Of a stretch of 64,000 bases of DNA, positions 52,952-61,632 are shown piece by piece. Below the pieces are notes generated by a model that was not told where the DNA came from, searched no databases, and saw only the letters and a program-made list of their open reading frames with translations. Source of the stretch: Actibacterium sp. (lineage in GTDB: Bacteria > Pseudomonadota > Alphaproteobacteria > Rhodobacterales > Rhodobacteraceae); the NCBI GenBank assembly GCA_016278325.1, contig JADQCB010000043.1, forward strand, positions 1 through 64,000, in the 5' to 3' direction. Position 1 is the stretch's first letter. Every line of letters starts with the position of its first letter. The translations under genes and the position numbers were made by a program.

Positions 52952-54313
52952 ATGATGACAAGCGAAACTTGGGGGCAGGTATGCAGGGATATTCAGAACT
53001 CGATCGGCGAGAACAATTTCGTCACCTGGATAAAGCCACTCAGGCTGAGTGACCTGCGCAACGGGGTTGCGGAGTTTCACGTTCCGACCAGTTTCCTGGG
53101 CGACTGGGTATCGCGCAATTTCGGCGACGAGATCAAGCATCACATGTCGCGCAACGGCGCGCCGGTGGAACGGCTGGAATTTCGTGTCGCGCCGCACAAG
53201 CCCGAACCGGCGCCGTCGGTTCCGCCCGCACGGTCCCGCCCAGCCCTTGACGCAACCGGGCCCGACGGCCAGGTGCTTGGCGCCCCGATCGACCGGCGGC
53301 TGACCTTCGACAGTTTCGTGGTGGGCAAGCCCAACGAGCTGGCCCATGCCGCCGCCCGGCGCGTTGCCGAAGGCGGGCCCGTCACCTTCAACCCGCTGTT
53401 CCTTTACGGTGGGGTCGGGTTGGGCAAGACCCACCTGATGCATGCCATCGCGCATGAACTGCACGACCACTCGCCCGAGCTGCGCGTTGTCTATCTGTCG
53501 GCCGAGCAGTTCATGTATCGTTTCATCCAGGCACTGCGCGATCGCAACACGATGGGGTTCAAGGAGCTTTTCCGCTCGGTCGATGTGCTGATGGTCGACG
53601 ACGTTCAGTTCATCGCCGGCAAGGAATCGACGCAGGAAGAGTTCTTTCACACGTTCAACGCCCTGGTCGATCAGAACAAGCAGATCATCATCTCGGCCGA
53701 TCGGGCGCCGGGCGAAATCAAGGACCTGGAGGACCGGATCAAGAGCCGGTTGCAATGCGGCCTCGTGGTGGATCTGCATCCGACCGATTACGAATTGCGC
53801 CTTGGCGTCTTGCAGCAGAAAGTAGAGCTTTACCGCGCGCAATATCCCGGGCTTGTCATTGCCAATGGCGTGCTGGAGTTCCTGGCGCATCGCATCTCGA
53901 CCAATGTTCGCGTGCTTGAAGGGGCCCTGACCCGGCTTTTTGCCTTTGCCTCGCTGGTCGGGCGCGAGATCACGCTGGACCTGGTGCAGGATTGCCTGGC
54001 GGATATCCTGCGGGCGTCGGACCGCAAAGTGACGGTCGACGAAATTCAGCGCCGCGTGGGCGAACATTTCAACGTGCGCCTGTCCGATCTGATCGGCCCC
54101 AAACGCACCCGCACCATCGCGCGACCGCGACAGATCGCCATGTATCTGGCCAAGCAGCTCACGGCCCGGTCCTTGCCCGAAATCGGGCGTCGCTTCGGCG
54201 GGCGCGACCACACCACGGTGATGCACGCGGTCAAGCGCATCGAGGAACTGCGCGCCACCGATAACCAGATCGCCGAGGATCTGGAACTTCTGCGCCGCAT
54301 GCTGGAAGCCTGA
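52952..54313 (+). CDS. dnaA: Chromosomal replication initiator DnaA
   Basis: A 453-residue initiator. Domain I starts W-G-Q-V-C-R-D-I-Q-N and has N-F-V-T-W-I-K-P-L. The AAA+ domain has Walker A G-G-V-G-L-G-K-T-H (about 153-161) and Walker B L-M-V-D-D-V-Q-F-I. Domain IV has the DNA-binding signature G-R-D-H-T-T-V-M-H-A. Domain II is short and proline-rich. The start is ATGATG at 52952. First of dnaA-dnaN-recF. Confidence 0.98.
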   Translation: MMTSETWGQVCRDIQNSIGENNFVTWIKPLRLSDLRNGVAEFHVPTSFLGDWVSRNFGDEIKHHMSRNGAPVERLEFRVAPHKPEPAPSVPPARSRPALDATGPDGQVLGAPIDRRLTFDSFVVGKPNELAHAAARRVAEGGPVTFNPLFLYGGVGLGKTHLMHAIAHELHDHSPELRVVYLSAEQFMYRFIQALRDRNTMGFKELFRSVDVLMVDDVQFIAGKESTQEEFFHTFNALVDQNKQIIISADRAPGEIKDLEDRIKSRLQCGLVVDLHPTDYELRLGVLQQKVELYRAQYPGLVIANGVLEFLAHRISTNVRVLEGALTRLFAFASLVGREITLDLVQDCLADILRASDRKVTVDEIQRRVGEHFNVRLSDLIGPKRTRTIARPRQIAMYLAKQLTARSLPEIGRRFGGRDHTTVMHAVKRIEELRATDNQIAEDLELLRRMLEA

Positions 54314-54435
54314 CAGGGCAATCCGAGGTTGCGGTCTTGACGCCTATGCCAAAGCGTCAGAAGGTCCGACAAAAGTTTTGAGCCGTGGCGGGATACATGT
54401 CTTGTCGCCCACCCGGCATCTTTGGGAGCGAGGGA

Positions 54436-55554
54436 ATGAAATTCAGCATCGAACGCGGGACGCTTCTGAAGGCGGTGGGCCAGGCGCAGTCGGTCGTGGA
54501 GCGGCGCAACACGATCCCGATCCTGGCCAACGTGTTGATAGAGGCCGACGCGGATTCGGTCAGCTTTCGCGCGACGGATCTCGATATCGAGGTGGTGGAC
54601 AAGGCCGCCGCCCAGGTCGAACGCGCCGGCGCCACGACGGTGTCGGCCGTGACCCTGCACGAGATCGTGCGAAAGCTGCCTGACGGTGCGCTGGTGGAAC
54701 TGGCCGATGACGGCGCCAGTGGCCGGTTGACGGTGCGGGCCGGGCGGTCGAACTTTTCGCTGGCGACCTTGCCGAAAGAGGATTTTCCGGTGATGGCGTC
54801 ATCGGAATACGCGGCCAATTTCGCAGCCCCCGCGCCGGTGCTGCGGCGGTTGTTCGACAAGTCGAAATTCGCGATTTCAACCGAAGAGACGCGCTATTAC
54901 CTCAACGGGGTCTACATGCATGTGGCCCAGGGCGACGAGGGCCAGGTCCTGCGTTGCGTGGCAACCGACGGTCATCGGCTGGCCCGGATCGACGCGCCAT
55001 TGCCCGAAGGGGCCGAGACGATGCCGGGCGTGATCGTGCCGCGCAAGACAGTGGGCGAATTGCGCAAGCTGCTGGAGGATGACGAGGTGCAGATCGCGGT
55101 GTCGGTCAGCGAAACCAAGGTGCGCTTCGCCACGCCCGACATCACCCTGACATCCAAGGTCATCGACGGCACGTTCCCCGATTACACCCGCGTCATCCCG
55201 CAGGGCAATACCCGCCGGCTGGAGGTCGACGCCCGCGATTTCGCCCGGGCCGTCGACCGCGTTGCCACGGTGTCTTCGGAACGATCGCGCGCGGTAAAGC
55301 TGTCGCTGGACGAGGACCGGCTGGTTCTGTCGGTCAACGCGCCCGATGCCGGCGCCGCCGAAGAGGAGCTGGCCGTCGCCTATTCCGACGAACCGCTCGA
55401 AATCGGGTTCAACGCGAAATACCTGCTGGAAATTTCCAGCCAGGTGGATCGGGAGAACGCGGTGTTCCTGTTCAACTCTTCCGGCGACCCGACATTGATG
55501 CGCGAGGGGAACGATACAAGCGCGGTTTATGTCGTGATGCCGATGCGGGTGTGA
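54436..55554 (+). CDS. dnaN: DNA polymerase III beta subunit (sliding clamp)
   Basis: A 372-residue clamp that tethers the replicative polymerase. It begins M-K-F-S-I-E-R-G-T-L-L-K-A, has A-T-D-G-H-R-L in the second domain and ends with the hydrophobic-pocket tail A-V-Y-V-V-M-P-M-R. I chose the ATG at 54436 because AGGG precedes it; a longer frame begins at 54385. It follows dnaA after 122 bases. Confidence 0.98.
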   Translation: MKFSIERGTLLKAVGQAQSVVERRNTIPILANVLIEADADSVSFRATDLDIEVVDKAAAQVERAGATTVSAVTLHEIVRKLPDGALVELADDGASGRLTVRAGRSNFSLATLPKEDFPVMASSEYAANFAAPAPVLRRLFDKSKFAISTEETRYYLNGVYMHVAQGDEGQVLRCVATDGHRLARIDAPLPEGAETMPGVIVPRKTVGELRKLLEDDEVQIAVSVSETKVRFATPDITLTSKVIDGTFPDYTRVIPQGNTRRLEVDARDFARAVDRVATVSSERSRAVKLSLDEDRLVLSVNAPDAGAAEEELAVAYSDEPLEIGFNAKYLLEISSQVDRENAVFLFNSSGDPTLMREGNDTSAVYVVMPMRV

Positions 55555-55621
55555 CCCGGCGCGGCGCCTGAAAACGTCGTGCCGTCCATAAAAGCAGTCT
55601 TGGCAAGTTGAAGGGCCGGGC

Positions 55622-56737
55622 ATGACAGGGCTGGCATTGTCCGATCTGCGCCTGTCCCATTTTCGGTCGCATCTGCGGGCGCGTCTTGAGCTGGACGGGC
55701 GCCCGGTGGCGATGTTCGGGCCCAACGGGGCGGGAAAGACCAACGTGCTGGAGGCCGTATCGCTGTTGTCGCCGGGGCGCGGGCTTCGCCGCGCGGCGAA
55801 CGAAGAGCTTGCCCGTCGACCCGAGGCGCTGGGCTGGAAGGTCGACGCCGTCTTGCACAGTATGAATGACCTGCACGAGGTCTCGACCTGGGCCGAAGGC
55901 GGCGGGCCGCGCCAGGTGCGCATCGACGGCAAGGGGGCGCCGCAGCTGGCCCTGGGCCGGATCGCGCGGATCCTGTGGCTGGTGCCGTCGATGGACCGGT
56001 TGTGGATCGAGGCCGCCGAGGGCCGGCGGCGGTTCCTCGACCGCATGGTGATGAGCTTGACGCCGCGCCATGCCGAGGCGGTGCTGGACTATGAAAAGGC
56101 GATGCGAGAGCGGAACCGGTTGCTGAAGGACCAGCAGCGCGACGACGCCTGGTATGGCGCGCTTGAGGCGCAGATGGCACAGGCCGGGGCGGCGATCGAG
56201 GCAAACCGGGCGGCAGCACTGGCGCGGATCGCGCAGGCGCAGGAACGGGCCGAGACCGCCTTTCCGGCCGCACGGCTGACGATCACCGGGCCGCATCGTG
56301 CCGCTGCCTCTGGCGATGCCCCGGCGCTGGCGGCGGCACTGGCCCGGGGACGGCAGCAGGATCTGGCGGCCGGGCGCACGCTCATCGGGCCGCATCGCGC
56401 CGACCTGGAGGCGGTTTATACCGCGAAGGGGATCGCCGCGCGGCAATGTTCCACCGGCGAGCAGAAGGCATTGCTGCTTTCGTTGATCCTGGCCAATGCC
56501 CGCGCCATAGCGCAGGATTTCGGCGCCGCGCCGATCCTGCTGCTGGACGAGGTCGCCGCGCATCTGGATGCGGCGCGGCGCGGGGCGCTTTACGACGAGA
56601 TCTGTGCCCTTGGCGCGCAGGCCTTCATGACCGGAACCGGCGCCGGCCTGTTCCGGGCACTGGCCGATCGCGCGCAACATTTCGAGGTCACGGAAGATGA
56701 CGGCAACAGCCGGATTTCGCCGCGCGACCCGCCATGA
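55622..56737 (+). CDS. recF: DNA replication and repair protein RecF
   Basis: A 371-residue ABC-type ATPase that helps load RecA at gaps. Walker A is F-G-P-N-G-A-G-K-T-N, the signature region is S-T-G-E-Q-K-A-L-L, and Walker B is I-L-L-L-D-E-V-A-A-H-L-D. It starts at ATG after AAGGG. In many relatives gyrB follows, but here a divergent unrelated gene comes next. Confidence 0.96.
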   Translation: MTGLALSDLRLSHFRSHLRARLELDGRPVAMFGPNGAGKTNVLEAVSLLSPGRGLRRAANEELARRPEALGWKVDAVLHSMNDLHEVSTWAEGGGPRQVRIDGKGAPQLALGRIARILWLVPSMDRLWIEAAEGRRRFLDRMVMSLTPRHAEAVLDYEKAMRERNRLLKDQQRDDAWYGALEAQMAQAGAAIEANRAAALARIAQAQERAETAFPAARLTITGPHRAAASGDAPALAAALARGRQQDLAAGRTLIGPHRADLEAVYTAKGIAARQCSTGEQKALLLSLILANARAIAQDFGAAPILLLDEVAAHLDAARRGALYDEICALGAQAFMTGTGAGLFRALADRAQHFEVTEDDGNSRISPRDPP

Positions 56738-56780
56738 CCTGGCAATGCCGGTCGGTCCGTCGCCGAATCCCCGGGGCGGA

Positions 56781-57599
56781 TCAGCGCATGAGCGCGCTCA
56801 CCACCGGCTCCAGCGCGGCGGCCACTTCGCGGTGGATGGCCGGCCCGGCCATTTCGCGCGCGGCCGGTGCGTCCAGCGGGGCGAAGATCATCCCATCCGT
56901 TCCCGCCGCGCGCGCCGCATCCGACGGCGCGACCTGCACCACGCGGTCGAATTCCGCCCCCGCCCCAGCGATCATCTCTTCGTCGATGAACAGCGGCTCG
57001 GGGCCGAGATCGCCTTCGCCTTCCCGCGGGGGGGCCGAAACATGCAAAAGCACCGTCTTGCCCGGTATTCCCCGGGCCAGCGCGGAGATGCGCGCGACCC
57101 AGGCGGTCTTCAATTCGTATTCGACCAGCGCGAACCGTTCGGGCGAGGTGTCGCGAAGGGTGACCAGCATATGCCGCACGAAATGAAATTCCGTGAAATC
57201 GACCTCGGGATAGACCGCCTTCATCGTCTTCGAGGCGCGGACGAACCGGTCGTTGCGCCGCGGGTGAACGGTGAAGAACCGGTTGCTGAGGTTCTGCGCG
57301 CCGAGCGTCTGGACCACGCTCACCCGCGCCCCGGCGCAAATCTCGGCGACCGCGGAATCGTTCATGAACGCGTCGATCCCGGCATTGACGCAGCCCAGGT
57401 TGATCACCGGAAGGCCGGTCTGCTGTTCCAGAAGCGCCGGATACGGCGTTTCGATGAATTTGCCATAGGTCTCGGTGCCGCCGACGATGGCGCAATAAGG
57501 GACATCCAGCTTGCGTTTCGGTCCGCGGAACAGAAGCCGGGAATGACCGTAACGGCACACGCAATAATCGAGGGACCCCTCGCCGGGATTTTCATACAT
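56781..57599 (-). CDS. DUF6473-like protein
   Basis: A protein of about 272 residues, recognised as a family seen mainly in Rhodobacteraceae. It has no signal peptide. Marks are Y-E-N-P-G-E-G-S-L-D-Y-C-V-C-R-Y-G-H-S at the start, V-G-G-T-E-T-Y-G-K-F and N-L-G-C-V-N-A-G-I-D-A-F in the first half. The G-G-T-E-T-Y-G and N-L-G-C-V-N-A-G blocks resemble SGNH-hydrolase-like folds, but I cannot confirm a catalytic set. The ATG at 57599 is preferred; a GTG four codons earlier is in frame. Divergent from the hydroxybutyryl-CoA dehydrogenase gene. Function unknown. Confidence 0.7.
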   Translation of the reverse strand: MYENPGEGSLDYCVCRYGHSRLLFRGPKRKLDVPYCAIVGGTETYGKFIETPYPALLEQQTGLPVINLGCVNAGIDAFMNDSAVAEICAGARVSVVQTLGAQNLSNRFFTVHPRRNDRFVRASKTMKAVYPEVDFTEFHFVRHMLVTLRDTSPERFALVEYELKTAWVARISALARGIPGKTVLLHVSAPPREGEGDLGPEPLFIDEEMIAGAGAEFDRVVQVAPSDAARAAGTDGMIFAPLDAPAAREMAGPAIHREVAAALEPVVSALMR

Positions 57600-57767
57600 C
57601 TTTCCACCCACTCACAATGTTTTCGACTCACCCAGGGCAAGAATGCGCCGTGCAGGTTTCCAAAGCGCTAAACCGGGCAATCGAGTCGAATTGCGCGGGG
57701 TGTTCGCACTTGCACCTTCCGCGCGGGCGGGCATATGGTCCGCCCGAAAGCGGACGAGGTGGATCTC

Positions 57768-58643
57768 ATGGAAATCAGATCGGTGGGCGTTGTCGGTGCG
57801 GGCCAGATGGGAAATGGAATCGCGCATGTGATGGCGCTGGCGGGGTATGATGTCCTGCTGACCGACGTGTCGCAGGAGAATCTGACCCGTGCGCTAGAGC
57901 TGATCGACCGCAATCTTGAACGTCAGGTCACCCGGGAACGGATCACGGCCGAAGCAAAGCGGGCCGCGATGGAGCGGATCAAAACGACGCTGAAACTGTC
58001 GGATCTTGGGCCCTGCGACCTGATCATCGAGGCTGCGACCGAACGCGAAACCGTCAAGCAGGCGATCTTCGAGGATCTGCTGCCGCATCTGAAACCCGAG
58101 ACGATCCTGACCTCGAACACCTCGTCAATCTCGATCACCCGGCTGGCCAGCCGGACGGATCGGCCGGAAAAATTCATGGGTTTCCATTTCATGAACCCGG
58201 TGCCGGTGATGCAGCTGGTGGAACTGATCCGCGGCATCGCCACCGACGAGGCGACCTTCAACGCCTGCCTTCAGGTGGTCAACAAGCTGGGAAAGACCGC
58301 CGCCAGCGCCGAGGATTTTCCGGCCTTCATCGTCAATCGTATCCTGATGCCCATGATAAACGAGGCGGTCTATACGCTTTACGAAGGTGTGGGCAGCGTG
58401 ATCTCGATCGACGAGTCGATGAAACTGGGCGCCAATCATCCGATGGGGCCGCTGGAGCTGGCCGATTTCATCGGCCTGGACACCTGCCTGGCAATCATGA
58501 ACGTGCTGCATGACGGGCTGGCCGATACCAAGTACCGGCCTTGCCCCTTGCTGGTGAAATATGTCGAGGCCGGCTGGCTGGGGCGCAAGACAGAGCGCGG
58601 GTTCTATGATTATCGCGGGGAATCGCCGGTCCCGACGCGCTGA
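57768..58643 (+). CDS. hbd: 3-Hydroxybutyryl-CoA dehydrogenase
   Basis: A 291-residue NAD(P)-dependent dehydrogenase of fatty acid or polyhydroxybutyrate metabolism. The N-terminal nucleotide motif is V-G-V-V-G-A-G-Q-M-G-N-G-I-A. The active histidine lies in G-F-H-F-M-N-P-V-P-V-M, with N-H-P-M-G-P-L-E-L-A-D later. The ATG at 57768 follows GAGGTGG. Its last 34 bases overlap the convergent acyltransferase gene. Confidence 0.95.
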   Translation: MEIRSVGVVGAGQMGNGIAHVMALAGYDVLLTDVSQENLTRALELIDRNLERQVTRERITAEAKRAAMERIKTTLKLSDLGPCDLIIEAATERETVKQAIFEDLLPHLKPETILTSNTSSISITRLASRTDRPEKFMGFHFMNPVPVMQLVELIRGIATDEATFNACLQVVNKLGKTAASAEDFPAFIVNRILMPMINEAVYTLYEGVGSVISIDESMKLGANHPMGPLELADFIGLDTCLAIMNVLHDGLADTKYRPCPLLVKYVEAGWLGRKTERGFYDYRGESPVPTR

Positions 58644-59542
58644 ACGCCCGGCGCCCGATCATCGCGCAGCGAAAGGGTGTGGGCGCGCAGCCAGGCGACG
58701 AAGCCGCGCGGGTTGTCGGCCCAGGCCTCGATCTCGGGCCGCAGGATCGGGTGGCCAACGATCGGCCCCTGCGGCTTGTGTCTTGCATGGACGACCTCGT
58801 GGATCAGAAGCCCCTGGCGCAGCGTGGCCGACAGCCGGTTGGCGATCTGGTAGGCGCGCGAGTTATGGCCGCGAAACCGGATCGGCACGACGACGGCGCC
58901 TGATCGCTGCACCATCTTGGCGGTGAAGGCGCTCCATTCCGCCTCGACCGCCGGGCCTAACCAGGTTTCGCTGGCTGCGACGGATCCGGACGGAAACAGG
59001 ATGACGACGCCCCCTTTCCCGAGCTGTTCCATTGCGTGGCGGCGCATCTCCAGGTTCTGGATGCGCGCGTCCTGTTCATGCGGAAACGGAACGGCGATCA
59101 CGAAAGGCGCAATTTCACCGGCACCCGTCAGCAGCGAGCGGATCAGGATCTTGTAGTCGCGCCGCACCCGTCCGACCAGCTCGGCCAGGATCATGCCATC
59201 CACCAGCCCATGTGGATGGTTCGCCACGACGACGACCGGGCCTTCGCGCGGAATCCGGTCGAGCTGTTCGGGCGGGGTGGTCACGGGAATGTCGAGGATG
59301 CGCAGCGCCGTGCGCCAGAATTCCTGCCCATGCACCCGTCCGCCATTTTCGTATTGCCGGATCAGGCGCAAAAGCGTCATCTTGCCGGTGGCCCATTCCA
59401 TCGTGCGGATCACCGCGCTTTGAAACGGGTTGGAAAAGGTCGTTGCATAGGACAGTTTCCGCTTGTCGTAGCGGTTCGACTCGTCGAGCCGGGGTGCACC
59501 ATTTTGAAAGCTTTCGACCAAGCGTTCCTGTCCCTCCGTCAC
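58610..59542 (-). CDS. Lysophospholipid acyltransferase family protein
   Basis: A protein of about 310 residues of the PlsC/OlsA-like acyltransferase superfamily. The catalytic motif is V-V-A-N-H-P-H-G-L-V-D-G-M (the HPFG-type form), followed by the glycerol-phosphate region F-P-S-G-S-V-A. It should be membrane-associated and add an acyl chain to a lysolipid; ornithine lipid synthesis is one option but cannot be confirmed. I chose the GTG at 59542, because a longer frame to 59590 would run into ptsH. Its 3' end overlaps hbd by 34 bases. Confidence 0.8.
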   Translation of the reverse strand: MTEGQERLVESFQNGAPRLDESNRYDKRKLSYATTFSNPFQSAVIRTMEWATGKMTLLRLIRQYENGGRVHGQEFWRTALRILDIPVTTPPEQLDRIPREGPVVVVANHPHGLVDGMILAELVGRVRRDYKILIRSLLTGAGEIAPFVIAVPFPHEQDARIQNLEMRRHAMEQLGKGGVVILFPSGSVAASETWLGPAVEAEWSAFTAKMVQRSGAVVVPIRFRGHNSRAYQIANRLSATLRQGLLIHEVVHARHKPQGPIVGHPILRPEIEAWADNPRGFVAWLRAHTLSLRDDRAPGVQRVGTGDSPR

Positions 59543-59558
59543 GGCCGGGCCGCCCCGA

Positions 59559-59828
59559 TCAATAATCTTCGCCAAAGCGGCTCGAAACAAGGGTTTCCAG
59601 GGCGGCGGCCAGTTTGTCGGCCTCCGGTCCGCTCGTTTCGACCTCGATGGTTGTTCCCCTGGAGGCTGCCAGCATCAAAAGCCCCATGATCGAGTCGCCC
59701 GCGGCGGACAGGCCGTCGCGGCGCACCACGGCCCGGGCATCATGTGCCTCGACGGTTTCGACGAACCGGGCCGATGCGCGGGCATGCAGGCCCTTCTCGT
59801 TGATTATGTTCAGATGAATGATCGCCAT
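59559..59828 (-). CDS. ptsH: HPr phosphocarrier protein
   Basis: An 89-residue phosphocarrier. His15 in G-L-H-A-R-A-S is the phosphoryl acceptor. Ser46 in D-S-I-M-G-L-L-M-L is the HprK target. Both are at the canonical numbers. No sugar permease is in the window, so this is a regulatory PTS of alphaproteobacteria rather than a sugar-import PTS. It follows the EIIA gene by 18 bases. Confidence 0.96.
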   Translation of the reverse strand: MAIIHLNIINEKGLHARASARFVETVEAHDARAVVRRDGLSAAGDSIMGLLMLAASRGTTIEVETSGPEADKLAAALETLVSSRFGEDY

Positions 59829-59846
59829 GATGCGCCCGCCCCGGGT

Positions 59847-60239
59847 TCAGCCCGGTTGCCCGTCGAGACAGTTGATGTATTTCCGCCCGGCATCGAGCGA
59901 CCCCATGACGGCATCCTCGACCGTCATCATGCGCGATTTCGCAAGCTTGATCAGCATCGGCAGGTTCGCCCCGTAAAGGATCTTGCGGTTGGGCCGGTCG
60001 CAGGCCCGCAGCGACAGGTTGGAGGGCGAGCCGCCGAACATGTCGGTGACGACCACGACGCCGCTGCCGTCATCGACCTCGTCTGCCGCGGCGGCGATCT
60101 CGATCTGCTTGGCGGTGCGGTTATGGTCGGGCTCGATCGAGATTGCGAGGATCCCCGGCTGCTTGCCGACGACATGCTCGACCGCTGCGAGATATTCGCG
60201 GGCCAGCCCGCCATGCGCCACGATCACAATGCCGATCAC
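59847..60239 (-). CDS. PTS EIIA component, mannose-type
   Basis: A 130-residue EIIA(Man)-fold protein. The phosphorylated histidine is H9 in V-I-V-A-H-G-G. The family marks [10 protein letters not shown] and G-A-N-L-P-M-L follow. It acts as an intermediate in the regulatory phosphorelay with HPr and HprK and probably affects carbon or nitrogen control. The start overlaps the rapZ stop by 4 bases. Confidence 0.93.
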   Translation of the reverse strand: MIGIVIVAHGGLAREYLAAVEHVVGKQPGILAISIEPDHNRTAKQIEIAAAADEVDDGSGVVVVTDMFGGSPSNLSLRACDRPNRKILYGANLPMLIKLAKSRMMTVEDAVMGSLDAGRKYINCLDGQPG

Positions 60240-61159
60240 GCAGTCGTCCCCATCGTGTTGTTCCCGTCGATGCGAGCCTTGCGTTCAAGCTCTCGATGTC
60301 TTTTAGACACCCGCCATCCGGCCGCTGCAAGCGCATCTGCCAGTTTTTCGGCCACGACCACGGACCGGTGCTGACCGCCGGTGCAGCCAAGGGCGATGGA
60401 AAGGTGGGATTTGCCTTCTTCGGTATAGGCCGGCAGCAAGAGCAGGATCAGGTCCAGAACCTTTGCGAAAAACCCGTCGAACAACGGATCGCGGGCGACA
60501 TAGGCCGAAACGTCGGGTGAAATCCCGTCCAGCCCGCGCAGCCTGTCCTGCCAGTACGGATTTTGCAGGAACCGGCAGTCGAAGACCATGTCCGCCGCGC
60601 GCGGGATCCCCCGCTTGTAGGAAAACGAATGGATCGAAACCGCAAGCCGGGCGCCATCGCCCAGATCGAACCGCGCCGCGATTTCCGCGCGCAGGTCATG
60701 CGGGCTCATTTCGGTGGTGTCGATCAGCGCGTCGGCCCAGGCCCGAATCGGCGCCAGCAGATCAAGCTCCAGCGCGATTCCACGGTCGGGGCTTTCCGCG
60801 GGCGCCATGGGGTGGCGGCGCCGGGTTTCCGAGAAACGGCGCAGCAGCCGGTCGGCGGAGCAGTCGATGTAAAGGATCTCGGCCTGCACGCGCGGATCGT
60901 GCTTGAGCTGTGCGAAAAGCTCGGTCACGGCGGCCGAACTGAACTCGCGGTTCCGTGTGTCCACACCCAGCACCAGTGGACCGCCCGGGGCGGGCCCGGA
61001 AATCAGGCGCGGGATCAGGGATATGGGAAGATTGTCGATCGCCTCGTAACCGAGATCCTCGAAGGCGTGCAAGGTGGTCGAGCGGCCCGCGCCCGAGGGG
61101 CCTGTCACCAGCACCAGTTGCAAATTGCCGGCTTGCGAAGGATCCTCCGTCAGGGGCAT
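60236..61159 (-). CDS. rapZ: RapZ RNase adapter/nucleotide-binding protein
   Basis: A 307-residue protein. Walker A is [10 protein letters not shown] (about residues 19-28). Domain marks are [13 protein letters not shown] and, in the C-terminal half, S-F-S-Y-K-R-G-I-P and [12 protein letters not shown]. In enterobacteria RapZ controls glucosamine-phosphate synthase through small RNAs; in alphaproteobacteria this role is less clear. It lies between hprK and the EIIA gene in a block conserved in the order. Confidence 0.94.
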   Translation of the reverse strand: MPLTEDPSQAGNLQLVLVTGPSGAGRSTTLHAFEDLGYEAIDNLPISLIPRLISGPAPGGPLVLGVDTRNREFSSAAVTELFAQLKHDPRVQAEILYIDCSADRLLRRFSETRRRHPMAPAESPDRGIALELDLLAPIRAWADALIDTTEMSPHDLRAEIAARFDLGDGARLAVSIHSFSYKRGIPRAADMVFDCRFLQNPYWQDRLRGLDGISPDVSAYVARDPLFDGFFAKVLDLILLLLPAYTEEGKSHLSIALGCTGGQHRSVVVAEKLADALAAAGWRVSKRHRELERKARIDGNNTMGTTA

Positions 61160-61178
61160 GGTGGCATTCTTTCCTGTA

Positions 61179-61607
61179 TCAACTGGCCGCGCCGCCCTTG
61201 AGATATTGCATTATTGCCGCCGGAAAATGCCCATATTCGGATTTGTGAAGCAAGGGAAGGGTGCATCCGAGAATCCGGGTCCGATGTAGCTGTGGCAGGC
61301 GGTCATTCTCGGTTCGGTCAAGGTCGATGACCACGGTCACGGGCGCGGTTTCCATCGTTTCGGCGCGCAGAAGACCGACGCCCCGCGCTTCGATCAAGCC
61401 GCGGATATTGTCCGGGGCCGAGGCATGCAGCCTGTCCTGAATCCGTTGCAATCGGGTCCGGTCGTCTGCGATCAGTGTCGCGCCGAAGGCCAGCAGCTCC
61501 AGCGCGAGGGTCGATTTGCCCTGCCCCGATGCCCCCCGGATCAACGCCGCACGACCCGGGACCGCGACGCAGCTTGCATGCAGAATCTGACCCGCTTCGG
61601 CGGTCAT
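61179..61607 (-). CDS. hprK: HPr kinase/phosphorylase, short alphaproteobacterial form
   Basis: A 142-residue kinase. Walker A is G-A-S-G-Q-G-K-S-T (residues 25-33), with A-D-D-R next. It holds only the C-terminal catalytic domain of HprK and lacks the N-terminal domain of Firmicutes homologues, as is usual in alphaproteobacteria. It phosphorylates HPr on Ser46 (ptsH, 1.4 kb away). The ATG at 61607 is preferred because a longer frame would overlap chvG. Confidence 0.9.
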   Translation of the reverse strand: MTAEAGQILHASCVAVPGRAALIRGASGQGKSTLALELLAFGATLIADDRTRLQRIQDRLHASAPDNIRGLIEARGVGLLRAETMETAPVTVVIDLDRTENDRLPQLHRTRILGCTLPLLHKSEYGHFPAAIMQYLKGGAAS

Positions 61608-61632
61608 GGAGGTGCGTTGCGGGCGGGCCGGG

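Noticed and set aside
52732-53052. Frame overlapping the dnaA start
   Set aside because: It would overlap dnaA by about 100 bases, has no motif, and the dnaA start is well placed.
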